A DNA stretch of 64,000 nucleotides from assembly GCF_008801915.1 (NCBI RefSeq), contig NZ_VZOV01000004.1, positions 62,001 through 126,000 of the forward strand. Reading direction: 5' to 3'. The notes beneath the pieces were generated by a model. The model saw only the letters and a list, made by a program, of their open reading frames with translations, did not search any database and was not told where the DNA came from. Within the stretch, counting starts at the first letter, position 1. Every line of letters begins with the position of its first letter. Of the stretch, positions 1 to 6,260 are shown in pieces. A program made the position numbers and the translations under genes. The stretch comes from Cupriavidus gilardii (GTDB lineage: Bacteria > Pseudomonadota > Gammaproteobacteria > Burkholderiales > Burkholderiaceae).

Positions 1-314
1 GTGGAAATGCCGACGCTGCTGCCATCCGGCAATTCCTCGGTGCCGATGAATTGGCGCTTGAAGTGCTCGGCCCACGCTTCCGCGCTGTAACGCTTGCCGT
101 TGAGCCATGCGGTATCGGCGATCTCGTTCAAGATGGCCCAGTAGCGTTTGTTCTGGTCCGTGCTTCGCTTGGCCCGGTGCTCGGATACCGTGATGGCCAG
201 CGGCTTGCCGGCGTCGGCCAGTTGGCGCCAGTTGCCCCGGAGGAAGGCGTAAAGCGCCTGAGCGCCATCGTCCCCTCGCAAGACGAAGACCCGAGATAAG
301 CTCAATCCAGCCAT
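1..314 (-). CDS. ninB: NinB recombination protein, N-terminal part
   Basis: Partial: runs off the left edge. The protein starts MAGLSLSRVFVLRGDDGAQA and continues with the conserved region containing KRSTDQNKRYWAIL and an RYSAEAWAEHFK stretch typical of NinB (lambda Orf), a single-strand-DNA/SSB-binding recombination mediator. The ATG at 314 is chosen because AAAGGAGG lies 7 bases before it; an in-frame ATG two codons upstream is too close to that site. The gene overlaps the end of the preceding endonuclease ORF by 13 bp. Its first 20 codons partly duplicate, with different codons, the start of that upstream ORF, so this looks like a rebuilt 5' end. Confidence 0.88.
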   Translation of the reverse strand, partial: MAGLSLSRVFVLRGDDGAQALYAFLRGNWRQLADAGKPLAITVSEHRAKRSTDQNKRYWAILNEIADTAWLNGKRYSAEAWAEHFKRQFIGTEELPDGSSVGIS

Positions 315-946
315 TGCCATACCTCCTTTCGCTTGATGGCGCTAACCGTCTGCCTTGAAATACCGAACAGCCTTCCAATTTCTTCTTGATTGGTTCCAGC
401 CTTAAGCAACTTCCTTATTCCCCTTACCTTTTCAATGGTAAGGATCGCGCGTCCAGTTACCTGAGGCGGCCTCCTCTGCTTCGGGATACTCAGCACCTGA
501 TCGACTGACCAGCCTTTGCTAAGCCTGTATAGAATCCTGGCGTGAGGGATGCCAGTGCGCCTGGATAATTCGGCTGCTGTGATCACTTCGCCCTGGTACT
601 CGACTAGCCTGTTATTAGTTCTCGTAGACGCTTGGGCCGCCATGCTCAGCCAGCGACAGTTCCCGGGCTCGTAGTTGCCATGAGGATCTATTCGGTCGAT
701 CGAATAACCGGGAGGGCACGGCCCCATGTCTTCCAGAAAGGCATCGAAGCTGTGCGCCCATCGTTCACAGACCTTTATTCCTCTGCCTCCGTATCGCTTG
801 TATCCAGAAGCCGACGGATAAATGCATCTGGCGCGCATGGAACACCAGATTCGATACTCGCGCGTCTTCGAGCGTGGTGTGGCGTTGGTAGGAGCTTGCG
901 CGTTGCTGTCGCCGCGCAGTACGAAGGTGCGGAGAGCGGTTGCCAT
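302..946 (-). CDS. HNH homing endonuclease fused to a NinB-like start
   Basis: 214 residues. Residues 1-18 (MATALRTFVLRGDSNAQA) are a NinB N-terminus. From about residue 28 the protein becomes an HNH-type homing endonuclease: YRIWCSMRARC, KRYGGRGIKVCERW, then SIDRIDPHGNYEPGNCRW, as in phage HNH proteins with the N-R-W ending. Residues about 107-155 and 165-214 are two helix-turn-helix-like modules (AAELSRRTGIPHARI and NQEEIGRLFGISRQTVSAI), the usual DNA-binding tail of such enzymes. The ATG at 946 directly follows the TAA of the Gp157 gene, so the endonuclease appears to use the original ninB start. Probably a site-specific nuclease that spreads its own gene; not needed by the phage. Confidence 0.85.
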   Translation of the reverse strand: MATALRTFVLRGDSNAQAPTNATPRSKTREYRIWCSMRARCIYPSASGYKRYGGRGIKVCERWAHSFDAFLEDMGPCPPGYSIDRIDPHGNYEPGNCRWLSMAAQASTRTNNRLVEYQGEVITAAELSRRTGIPHARILYRLSKGWSVDQVLSIPKQRRPPQVTGRAILTIEKVRGIRKLLKAGTNQEEIGRLFGISRQTVSAIKRKEVWQWLD

Positions 947-1444
947 TTACTTGATCTCCAGACGTTCGCTGCTCACAAGGCTGGCGCCGGGAACCTCGAA
1001 TCCGTCCTTGATGGCCTTCTTGATGAGGGTCTTGTCCGGCTCGTACTTGGCCGGGATCTCGCGCATGTAGTCCTTCGGGATCAGGTCCACGCCGTCAATC
1101 TGCACAGAATCCGGGTTCTTGCGAACGGTGATCGTGAACTGCGGATGCTCGATCTTTTGGACACCAGCCATGTTCATGCACTGGTGCAGGTACTTCTTCA
1201 CGGCATCTGCGCGTGCCCGGACACGTTTGGCCCGGTCCGCCATCGCGTCCGCTTCGGCCTTGACGCTATCCGCGAACGCCTCGAGATTGCGGATCACGAA
1301 GGCGACGGACTGCGACTTTTCGACCAAGCCCGACTCGGCCTGCAGTGTGTCGGCAATGGTCTGCTCGTCCAGGTCCATGTTCTGGAGCGTATCGGCCAGA
1401 GAGCGATGTTCAGCAGCGATCTGGTAGAGGGTGAGGGCGCTCAT
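947..1444 (-). CDS. Siphovirus Gp157-family protein
   Basis: 165 residues matching the Gp157 family (Pfam Sipho_Gp157) in length and layout: an N-terminal helical part, a long charged coiled-coil (about residues 40-95, rich in Ala/Lys/Glu/Arg) and a C-terminal part with the FTITVRKNPDSV and IPKDYM motifs typical of the family. Members are found with phage recombination genes and have been linked to host-range or resistance effects, but no biochemical activity is established. It lies between the SSB-like gene (12 bp upstream) and the ninB-start/HNH ORF, whose ATG touches its stop codon, so it belongs to the recombination block of the leftward early operon. Confidence 0.85.
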   Translation of the reverse strand: MSALTLYQIAAEHRSLADTLQNMDLDEQTIADTLQAESGLVEKSQSVAFVIRNLEAFADSVKAEADAMADRAKRVRARADAVKKYLHQCMNMAGVQKIEHPQFTITVRKNPDSVQIDGVDLIPKDYMREIPAKYEPDKTLIKKAIKDGFEVPGASLVSSERLEIK

Positions 1445-1456
1445 GGTGGGTCTCCG

Positions 1457-2086
1457 TCAGAAGGGGATGTCGTCGTCCATGTCATCGAAGCCGCCCCCGG
1501 AAGGAGCGGGACTAGCGTGGCGCTGTTGCGTGGCCACCGCCTTCTTGAGGGGGCGATGCTTCAGAGTGGGAAGCATCTTTGCCAGCTGCGCGGGTTGCAC
1601 CTTCTTGTCCAGAATCTCGGACGCCATCAGTTCAGTGTCGGCATCGAAGAAGGCGGCCGGCACTACCTTGAGACCCAAGGAACCATCGTTCTTCTCGTAT
1701 TCCTCCGTCTCGAAGAGAATGCCGATAGGGCGGTCCATCAGGTCCTCGAAGATGTCAGCCTCCACGTCCAGAACCTGATTGGCGACGCGATCCCACTTCT
1801 TGACGATGGCGGTCTTTGTCTCCAGATGCTTGACCCGCAGGCAAGTCATCAGCGCTTGCAGTTGCTTGTAGCCGAACAGTTCTTTCCCGTCTGCGTTCAG
1901 CGTCCACAGAGTGAAGTTGGCGGTTTGCTTGGCGTCGGTCTGAAAGGCGAAGTCGATGCCCCGAGTTCCCTTCGTGCTCTCGACATCTTCGGCTCGGGTG
2001 AAAACGCCGATGTACTTGCCGATCTCGGTAATGCGCTCGCTGCGTTGGTCGGCTTGACGGGCTGCGGTCGTGTTCAGGCTGTACAT
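1457..2086 (-). CDS. Phage single-stranded-DNA-binding protein (SSB-like)
   Basis: 209 residues. The body is not a classic OB-fold SSB that I can align by eye, but the last residues, FDDMDDDIPF, are a textbook SSB acidic tip, the tail that recruits recombination and repair proteins. A Gly/Pro/Ser linker precedes the tip. It sits immediately after the Sak4-like ATPase gene (11 bp apart), a pairing known from phages where Sak4 needs an SSB for strand annealing. Inferred role: coat single strands for phage recombination or replication. The tail and context are strong; the exact family is less certain. Confidence 0.72.
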   Translation of the reverse strand: MYSLNTTAARQADQRSERITEIGKYIGVFTRAEDVESTKGTRGIDFAFQTDAKQTANFTLWTLNADGKELFGYKQLQALMTCLRVKHLETKTAIVKKWDRVANQVLDVEADIFEDLMDRPIGILFETEEYEKNDGSLGLKVVPAAFFDADTELMASEILDKKVQPAQLAKMLPTLKHRPLKKAVATQQRHASPAPSGGGFDDMDDDIPF

Positions 2087-2097
2087 GCTCTAGATCC

Positions 2098-2748
2098 TTA
2101 TGCGGTAGTGGTCAGTTCGTAAAATTTGGCGATTTTTTGATCGACCATCGCCAAGTCGTTTTCAACGGTGTCACTGTCGAACATGCCCATGGGGCTCTTC
2201 ACGGTGTCTCGCCCGTTGTTCTTCGTGCTGAAGCGGTACTCACCGTCCAGCACCATCGTGCGCAGGACGATGGTCACCATGCCTTCAATGGTGATTTTTT
2301 CGTCCAGCATCTTCCCGATGGTCTTGATCTTCGTCGTGCCGCCTTGGTCTTCCTCGGTATGGCTGAGGATGTAGACGCGGGCATCGTCCGGCAGCGTGCT
2401 CGCGGCATTCAGGACTTCCCAGGCATGGCGCCCTATGTCCGTGAACTTGTCGAATCCCCGTTCGTCGCTTCGGCGCATGAACTCGTTAGCCAACAGGTAC
2501 TGAAAGTCGTCAATTACGACGATGGGCCGCTGAGTCTTGCTCATCAGACCGGTGATCGTGTCCCACTTGTCGGATACGAAGATGTTGCCGGTCGGGTTCT
2601 CTTTGCTCCGGTAGCCCCATCCCTTCGCACGGAACGGCAACGGCTTGCGAATGGTCTGGATCAGCAGCGTTTCAGTAGGGTCCATGTTGCGGAGGCTGCT
2701 GCTCTTGCCGGTGCCGCTCTGCCCAAGGATCAATGTCGCTATGCTCAT
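2098..2748 (-). CDS. Sak4-like P-loop recombination ATPase
   Basis: 216 residues. A Walker A motif (LGQSGTGKSSSL) lies at residues 8-19 and a Walker B-like strand (PIVVIDDFQYLL) near residue 75-86, with a later LSHTEED segment, the pattern of the AAA_24/Sak4 group of RecA-core phage ATPases. Such proteins act with an SSB in single-strand annealing or exchange. The gene is followed at 11 bp by the SSB-like gene, then Gp157 and NinB, which supports a recombination role. Its start overlaps the end of the upstream 67-codon ORF by 77 bp; the next in-frame ATG is well past the Walker A motif, so the start at 2748 is needed. Confidence 0.78.
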   Translation of the reverse strand: MSIATLILGQSGTGKSSSLRNMDPTETLLIQTIRKPLPFRAKGWGYRSKENPTGNIFVSDKWDTITGLMSKTQRPIVVIDDFQYLLANEFMRRSDERGFDKFTDIGRHAWEVLNAASTLPDDARVYILSHTEEDQGGTTKIKTIGKMLDEKITIEGMVTIVLRTMVLDGEYRFSTKNNGRDTVKSPMGMFDSDTVENDLAMVDQKIAKFYELTTTA

Positions 2749-2875
2749 GGTCGTTCTCGCAGTTCAGGTGATTCAATCTGTCTCGGTACTCTTCGTGCCA
2801 GCGCATGTACTCGGCTAGTTCTTCTTCTTCGGCCTGCTGCCACTGCGCCACGGTCTGCCAGTAAGCCGGGTCCAT
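2672..2875 (-). CDS. Small acidic phage protein, function unknown
   Basis: 67 residues, Trp/Glu/His-rich (for example WQQAEEEELAEYMRWHEEY), no recognisable domain. The ATG is one base after the stop of the upstream gene, which favours coupled translation. Its 3' end overlaps the start of the Sak4-like gene by 77 bp, unusually long for this operon, so the C-terminal part may be under no selection of its own. Moderate confidence that it is translated; no function proposed. Confidence 0.5.
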   Translation of the reverse strand: MDPAYWQTVAQWQQAEEEELAEYMRWHEEYRDRLNHLNCENDHEHSDIDPWAERHRQEQQPPQHGPY

Positions 2876-2876
2876 G

Positions 2877-3068
2877 TCAGGCCAACCTCGCGCCCGTCAT
2901 CGCGTTGTACTGGCCCTTGCGCGGGGCATTGGCCAGCGACAGCACGTAGCGATCGCCTAGCGCGGCCTTGGCCTTCTCGCGCAGTCCGTCCTCGCGTGCC
3001 TGGCGCTTTTCTGCCTCGGTCAGCGGCGACTCGTAGTGCCGCAGGTCGAATCCTTTGGTCGGGGTCAT
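2877..3068 (-). CDS. Small hypothetical phage protein
   Basis: 63 residues, starting MTPTKGFDLRHYESPLTEAE, highly charged and probably helical in the middle (AEKRQAREDGLREKAKAAL). It begins one base after the stop of the upstream 73-codon gene and ends one base before the next ATG, the tight spacing of the leftward operon. The segment PTKGF also occurs in the 125-residue protein at 5035-5412, but this is short and may be chance. Function unknown. Confidence 0.6.
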   Translation of the reverse strand: MTPTKGFDLRHYESPLTEAEKRQAREDGLREKAKAALGDRYVLSLANAPRKGQYNAMTGARLA

Positions 3069-3069
3069 G

Positions 3070-3291
3070 TCATTGCTCCTTCGCGGGTTTTGCCAGGCCG
3101 CGCCACGGCGCTTCGATATTGCTTGCAGCGACTTCCCATGCGGCAGCTTCCGGTGTGTAGCCGAACACGCGCCATTTCCCTCGGCGATACGCGCAGTACA
3201 AGCTCACGGAGCCGTAGTCGCGCTGGTACACGCCGTCTCGCGCCGGCTTCACGTCAGCAGGAAACCACGGCGTCAGTTCTTGTTCGTTCAC
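3070..3291 (-). CDS. Small hypothetical phage protein (GTG start)
   Basis: 73 residues beginning with GTG, read as M-NEQELTPWFPADVKPARDG. This start is chosen because AAGGAG lies 7 bases upstream and because the GTGA overlaps the TGA of the small membrane-protein gene. The composition (WFPADVKPARDGVYQRDY, then YRRGKWRVFGYTPEAAAW) resembles the family of phage DUF551-like proteins that begin with W-x-P-x-x-x-x-P and a V-Y strand, but the match is by pattern only. Function unknown. Confidence 0.65.
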   Translation of the reverse strand: MNEQELTPWFPADVKPARDGVYQRDYGSVSLYCAYRRGKWRVFGYTPEAAAWEVAASNIEAPWRGLAKPAKEQ

Positions 3292-3428
3292 AGCCAGCTC
3301 CTTGCGATGTCGATGATGTTGGCCACCAGCAGGACGCCGATGGCGAGCCACGTTGCCGCGCGCAGACGGCGCAGGTTCTTTGCCTGGCGCTGGCGCATGG
3401 CGTTGAAGTCGCGGATGTCGTGGATCAC
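3288..3428 (-). CDS. 46-residue single-span membrane protein
   Basis: GTG start at 3428 overlapping the upstream stop by four bases (GTGA), and its own TGA overlaps the next GTG start. The first half is charged ([21 protein letters not shown]), then one hydrophobic span (TWLAIGVLLVANIIDIA) and a short RSWL tail. A cytoplasmic basic N-terminus followed by one span suggests N-in orientation. Overlaps on both sides make chance unlikely. Function unknown. Confidence 0.65.
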   Translation of the reverse strand: MIHDIRDFNAMRQRQAKNLRRLRAATWLAIGVLLVANIIDIARSWL

Positions 3429-3754
3429 GACTTGCCCTCCCGCGCGGCGAGCATGGCGTCGGCCAGTGCATAGGCATCAAGCGCGACACCCATCTTCCAT
3501 TCTTCTGGAACGCAGCCGTGCCTTCCTGCGCGAACGTCATCCCATAAATCTCTGTACACAGCCGGCAGTGCCTTCGCCGCGAACTCGTCGCGCTGGGCCT
3601 TGCGGATCATGTCGTCCAGCCAGTCGGTGCCGCTGTCCGGCACGCGAAGGTGGATAGCGGCGTACTGGCGCGCGGTGAGGCCGCTTGCATCACTGCGGGT
3701 CCAGCCTTCTGCTTGGCACGGGAACGCCGGCTCACCGTCCTTTATCGTCGTCAT
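3425..3754 (-). CDS. Hypothetical phage protein with GxTARQYAA motif
   Basis: 109 residues. Opens [20 protein letters not shown] and contains [19 protein letters not shown], a combination seen in many small proteins of enterobacterial and Burkholderia phages: a front part ending in G-x-T-x-R-x-x-x-A followed by a helical domain with [12 protein letters not shown]. The ATG is within the last codons of the acyl-carrier-protein gene (ATGA overlap). No enzymatic motif is visible; role unknown. Confidence 0.7.
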   Translation of the reverse strand: MTTIKDGEPAFPCQAEGWTRSDASGLTARQYAAIHLRVPDSGTDWLDDMIRKAQRDEFAAKALPAVYRDLWDDVRAGRHGCVPEEWKMGVALDAYALADAMLAAREGKS

Positions 3755-4005
3755 GCCGCACCCCCGACGCGCATCGCAACGTAGTCGATAGCCTGCTGGA
3801 CGGTTTGGATCTTCTCTGCGTCCTCGTCAGGGACTTCCATGCCAAACTCATCCTCGATGGTCATCACCAGCTCAATGGTGTCGAGTGAATCAGCCCCGAA
3901 GTCGTCGACGATTCGGTTATCGTTCGTCAGCTCGGCGTCGTCGATTGCAAACTGTTCGGCGATGATCTTGCGGACTCGTCCAGCGATGTTCGATTGGTGT
4001 TCCAT
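3751..4005 (-). CDS. acpP-like: Phage-encoded acyl carrier protein
   Basis: 84 residues that match bacterial acyl carrier protein end to end: an N-terminal helix ([16 protein letters not shown]), then [15 protein letters not shown] with the phosphopantetheine serine at residue 40, then [16 protein letters not shown]. All conserved acidic helix residues are present, so it should accept 4'-phosphopantetheine from the host. The start at 4005 has AAGGAG 9 bases upstream. An in-frame ATG at 4071-4072, overlapping the preceding stop, could give a form 22 residues longer. It sits among small early genes, not beside host fatty-acid genes, so it is phage cargo. What it acylates or binds is unknown. 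Confidence 0.85.
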   Translation of the reverse strand: MEHQSNIAGRVRKIIAEQFAIDDAELTNDNRIVDDFGADSLDTIELVMTIEDEFGMEVPDEDAEKIQTVQQAIDYVAMRVGGAA

Positions 4006-4067
4006 CCCGTTCTCCTTCTTCACGTCGTTCAGCAGCCGCGCTAGGCCGGCGTCGGTCCATTGGGGCG

Positions 4068-4259
4068 TCATTGCGTGGTTTCCTTGATGTGGCGCTCGAA
4101 GATGTCCGGGTCGCAGAAGCCGTCGAACCAGAAGAGCACTCCCTGCTCGTACGTATCCGAGCTGACGACGGGCGGGACCATCTGCATTTCGTTTCCGTGG
4201 TCGTCGGTCACAAGGCCGCACAACAGGCGATGCGCCGGAAGCGTGGATCGTTGACTCAT
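4068..4259 (-). CDS. Small hypothetical phage protein
   Basis: 63 residues, [20 protein letters not shown] onward, ending [10 protein letters not shown]. No domain recognised. Start ATG overlaps the stop of the 31-residue membrane-protein gene (ATGA) and its own stop overlaps the possible upstream ATG of the acyl carrier protein. The aromatic patch GVLFWFDGF is notable but uninformative. Part of the leftward early operon. Confidence 0.6.
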   Translation of the reverse strand: MSQRSTLPAHRLLCGLVTDDHGNEMQMVPPVVSSDTYEQGVLFWFDGFCDPDIFERHIKETTQ

Positions 4260-4351
4260 GTCAGCGCCACCCACAGCAACACGACAATCGCCGCGACCAG
4301 CGTCGGCACCACGTACACCAGTAGGGCGATACAGAGGGCGTAGCGGCTCAT
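4256..4351 (-). CDS. 31-residue single-span membrane protein
   Basis: Encodes [20 protein letters not shown] followed by a further hydrophobic run to the C-terminus ([11 protein letters not shown]), so nearly the whole peptide is membrane-spanning. Stop and start overlap by four bases with both neighbours, the operon's normal joint. It is too short for most gene finders. Function unknown; such mini-proteins in early operons often target host membrane complexes, which is only inference here. Confidence 0.55.
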   Translation of the reverse strand: MSRYALCIALLVYVVPTLVAAIVVLLWVALT

Positions 4352-4539
4352 TGATGCTGCTCCTTGGCGCGGGCCAGCGCTGCGCGGGCACGGCTTTGCG
4401 CCCATTGCTGGAATTGGTCGCGCATCTCGGGGTCCCACGTTCTCGGGTCGGCCTCGGCAATTCCCTTGAGCGTCTGCGTCAGTTCTTCGATCAGGCATTC
4501 GTGCTCGGCCTGGCGCTTCACGGCTTCGTCGGTCGTCAT
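4348..4539 (-). CDS. Small charged phage protein
   Basis: 63 residues, MTTDEAVKRQAEHECLIEEL onward, mostly helical and Ala/Arg/Glu-rich, with WDPEMRDQFQQWAQ near the middle. Start ATG overlaps the stop of the upstream 100-residue gene by four bases; its stop overlaps the start of the 31-residue membrane protein. No known domain; function unknown. Confidence 0.6.
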   Translation of the reverse strand: MTTDEAVKRQAEHECLIEELTQTLKGIAEADPRTWDPEMRDQFQQWAQSRARAALARAKEQHQ

Positions 4540-4838
4540 TGCCGGCTCCCGGTGGCTTTGGCGAGGGCGGCGCGGGCAGCAGCAAGGCACTTGCCATCGG
4601 GATATCCGCCTTCGTCTGAGCGCTGGACCATCCATTGCAGCGCCTCGTACAGCTCCGGCGCGGCGGCGCACAGCGTTGCTGCCGCCTCTTGCTCTTCGAT
4701 CTGCGGCCCGTCGATGGAGCCGATGCGATTTGTGCCCGCATAGATCCAATAGCACTCCACACCTTCGTACGGAATCGACGGCTCGAAGCGCCACTTACCC
4801 TTCGGCCACTTCTGCCCGCTCTTGTCCTGTTGATCCAT
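4536..4838 (-). CDS. Hypothetical phage protein (CAAAPELYEAL type)
   Basis: 100 residues from the ATG at 4838, chosen because GGAG lies 7 bases before it; a TTG four codons upstream is a weaker alternative. The C-terminal half (EEQEAAATLCAAAPELYEAL, then a helical ALAKATG end) is a module found in many phage accessory proteins, usually with variable front ends. The front here has WRFEPSIPYEGVECYWIYAG. Function unknown. Confidence 0.68.
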   Translation of the reverse strand: MDQQDKSGQKWPKGKWRFEPSIPYEGVECYWIYAGTNRIGSIDGPQIEEQEAAATLCAAAPELYEALQWMVQRSDEGGYPDGKCLAAARAALAKATGSRQ

Positions 4839-4874
4839 GTCTGTCTCCAAGCCCGCGAGTGCGGGCGCGTTGGG

Positions 4875-5048
4875 TTAGAGCGTGTTGCGCGCCTTGCGCC
4901 GTACCTCTGCGGCCTGCTCGAGCCTTTCGCGCTTACTCTCGTGTTCCATCCGGTCCCACGCTTCAAGAACGAGGCTTGCGTATCGGTAGGTTTCTTTCCG
5001 GCGTCGCTCTTTCTGAAGCGGCACGACTTTCCTCTCAGGCGCCGGCAT
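4875..5048 (-). CDS. Small basic phage protein
   Basis: 57 residues from the ATG at 5048 (AAGGAG 8 bases upstream). Sequence begins MPAPERKVVPLQKERRRKET and is Arg/Lys/Glu-rich throughout, predicted as a helix with EAWDRMEHESKRERLEQAAEV. The start overlaps the 3' end of the 125-residue gene by 14 bp. A longer reading frame exists upstream but has no ribosome site and lies inside the neighbour. Function unknown; nucleic-acid contact is possible from the charge. Confidence 0.6.
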   Translation of the reverse strand: MPAPERKVVPLQKERRRKETYRYASLVLEAWDRMEHESKRERLEQAAEVRRKARNTL

Positions 5049-5412
5049 AGCGTTGCTCCTTGAGTGAGGCCAGAATTTCCGCATGTACGGCATCGAATAC
5101 CGTTTGATCGGCAGGAATCCAGGTGTGTGCTTTCGTCGGATGGGCGATGTAGCTGCCACCGCGACGCTTGTACTCGTAGTACGCCGCGCGGCTTACCGCA
5201 GTTCCTTGAGAGTTAAATCTCGCAACCGCGGCCTTAATCTCCTTGTCCACACCGAACCCTTTGGTCGGGGAGGCGGCGCACGTCGTGCCGAAGTGCTTGA
5301 CGTCATTGGTTTCCGTGTCGCGAATAAAGACAACACGCTTCAATCCCGTCTTCCCGCAGCATTCGCAGAAATCGCGGCTGTCATTGACCTCAAGAACTTC
5401 GTAACGGCTCAT
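5035..5412 (-). CDS. Phage protein with Cys-rich (zinc-like) N-terminus
   Basis: 125 residues. The N-terminal part has FCECCGKTGLKRVVFI followed by HFGTTCAA, so Cys16, Cys18/19 and Cys45 could bind a metal, and the strand pattern resembles a small treble-clef or ribbon. The rest is helical with basic patches (YYEYKRRGGSYIAHP). This pattern is common in hypothetical proteins of phages and plasmids of Proteobacteria. A GGGGAAA sequence precedes the ATG. Role unknown; nucleic-acid binding is a reasonable guess. Confidence 0.65.
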   Translation of the reverse strand: MSRYEVLEVNDSRDFCECCGKTGLKRVVFIRDTETNDVKHFGTTCAASPTKGFGVDKEIKAAVARFNSQGTAVSRAAYYEYKRRGGSYIAHPTKAHTWIPADQTVFDAVHAEILASLKEQRYAGA

Positions 5413-5438
5413 CGTCTTTCCCCTCGCGTTGTCGTTGT

Positions 5439-5750
5439 TCAGGCGGCTTGCCAGTGGGTATTGCCGCGCCAGTCACTGACCGGGCGTAGCGACCGCTCGT
5501 ATGCCTCGCGGGCATCGCGTTCGAATCGCTCCCAGTGGGTGCCCTCGAGCGAGTCGCGCAGGCTGATCGTCGTACCGGCGATGGCGACGTCGGCCACATA
5601 GATCCGAGCGCTCATGCCGTGGCCAACGACGTTGCCGTACACCTCGACGCGCAGGTCGCCGAAGAAGGACGAGCAGAGGTGTTCCAAGTCGTCCGCCACC
5701 TCGGGCTGGCCGGGGACTCGGATCGGGGCTTGGGTGAGGGTGGCTGGCAT
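5439..5750 (-). CDS. First gene of the leftward early operon, unknown function
   Basis: 103 residues from the ATG at 5750, which has GGAG 8 bases upstream. Sequence MPATLTQAPIRVPGQPEVAD onward, with a strand-rich centre (GDLRVEVYGNVVGHGMSARIYVADVAIAG) and a helical, basic end. No recognised family. Position is informative: it is the first gene behind the repressed leftward promoter, about 30 bases from the predicted transcript start, so it should be among the first phage proteins made after induction. Confidence 0.65.
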   Translation of the reverse strand: MPATLTQAPIRVPGQPEVADDLEHLCSSFFGDLRVEVYGNVVGHGMSARIYVADVAIAGTTISLRDSLEGTHWERFERDAREAYERSLRPVSDWRGNTHWQAA

Positions 5751-5779
5751 CGCTTGCTCCAGTGGTGTAGTGCGTCGAT

Positions 5780-5828
5780 GGATTCTATTAAACACGACGT
5801 TTAGCTGGATGTCAAACGCCATGTTTAA
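5780..5828 (-). promoter_or_regulatory. Leftward early promoter PL with two operators
   Basis: On the minus strand TTGACA (plus 5810-5815) and TTTAAT (plus 5787-5792) are separated by exactly 17 bases, a near-consensus sigma-70 promoter with start near 5780. Two 17-bp partial palindromes, TTAAACACGACGTTTAG (5788-5804) and TCAAACGCCATGTTTAA (5812-5828), overlap the -10 and -35 boxes and start 24 bp apart. They match the pair at the rightward promoter, so the same repressor should bind. A weaker third copy, CCAAACGCAGTGTGTAG, is at 5839-5855. Confidence 0.85.
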
Positions 5829-5865
5829 TGAAGATTGGCCAAACGCAGTGTGTAGCGAGCGGACA

Positions 5866-5894
5866 ACAAAAAGCCCACCTCTGAGGGTGGGCTT
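5866..5894 (-). terminator. Terminator of the repressor operon
   Basis: A 9-bp stem (AAGCCCACC / GGTGGGCTT) with a TCTGAG loop, followed on the minus strand by a run of five T. It lies 20 bp after the exported-protein gene and upstream of the leftward promoter, so it should end the lysogenic repressor transcript before it enters the early operon. Confidence 0.85.
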
Positions 5895-5913
5895 CCAGTG
5901 AAGTGGAGGAAGC

Positions 5914-6246
5914 TTAGTAGCCGCGCATGCCGCGTTGGAAGGCGTACGGGTCAATCTGGCCGGCAGGGGGCCGCGGTGGCAAAGGCATCGTGCCAGCGCC
6001 TCGTTGGAATGCGTGAGGGTCCAGTTGCGCGGGCGCCGGGTATGGGTTTCGCGTTCCAGGCTGTCCTGTGTAAGGATTCACGTTCCCAGCGGTACTGTAG
6101 TTGTTGTAGGGATTGCCATCTGGCGCGCTTCGGTAGTGCCCCTGATGGTAGTTCCCATTTCGGTCTACGTGCGGAGCCACATACACTTGGGCATTCGCAT
6201 AAGTAACCCCCAGCGCGGCCAGGAGTGCCGCAAAAGCGTTTCGCAT
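5914..6246 (-). CDS. Exported small protein co-transcribed with repressor
   Basis: 110 residues with a likely signal peptide (MRNAFAALLAALGVTYANA, cleavage before QVYVAP). The mature part is Pro/Gly/Tyr/Asn-rich and holds HYRSAPDGNPYNNYSTAGN and NVNPYTGQPGT, a motif set found in small exported proteins of betaproteobacteria, plus two copies of a D-P-[HY]-A-F-Q-R-G motif. It begins 14 bp after the repressor gene, is read with it, and is closed by its own terminator, so it should be made in the lysogen. No known activity; a lysogenic-conversion role is inference from position and export. Confidence 0.78.
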   Translation of the reverse strand: MRNAFAALLAALGVTYANAQVYVAPHVDRNGNYHQGHYRSAPDGNPYNNYSTAGNVNPYTGQPGTRNPYPAPAQLDPHAFQRGAGTMPLPPRPPAGQIDPYAFQRGMRGY

Positions 6247-6260
6247 CTATTCACCCTCCG

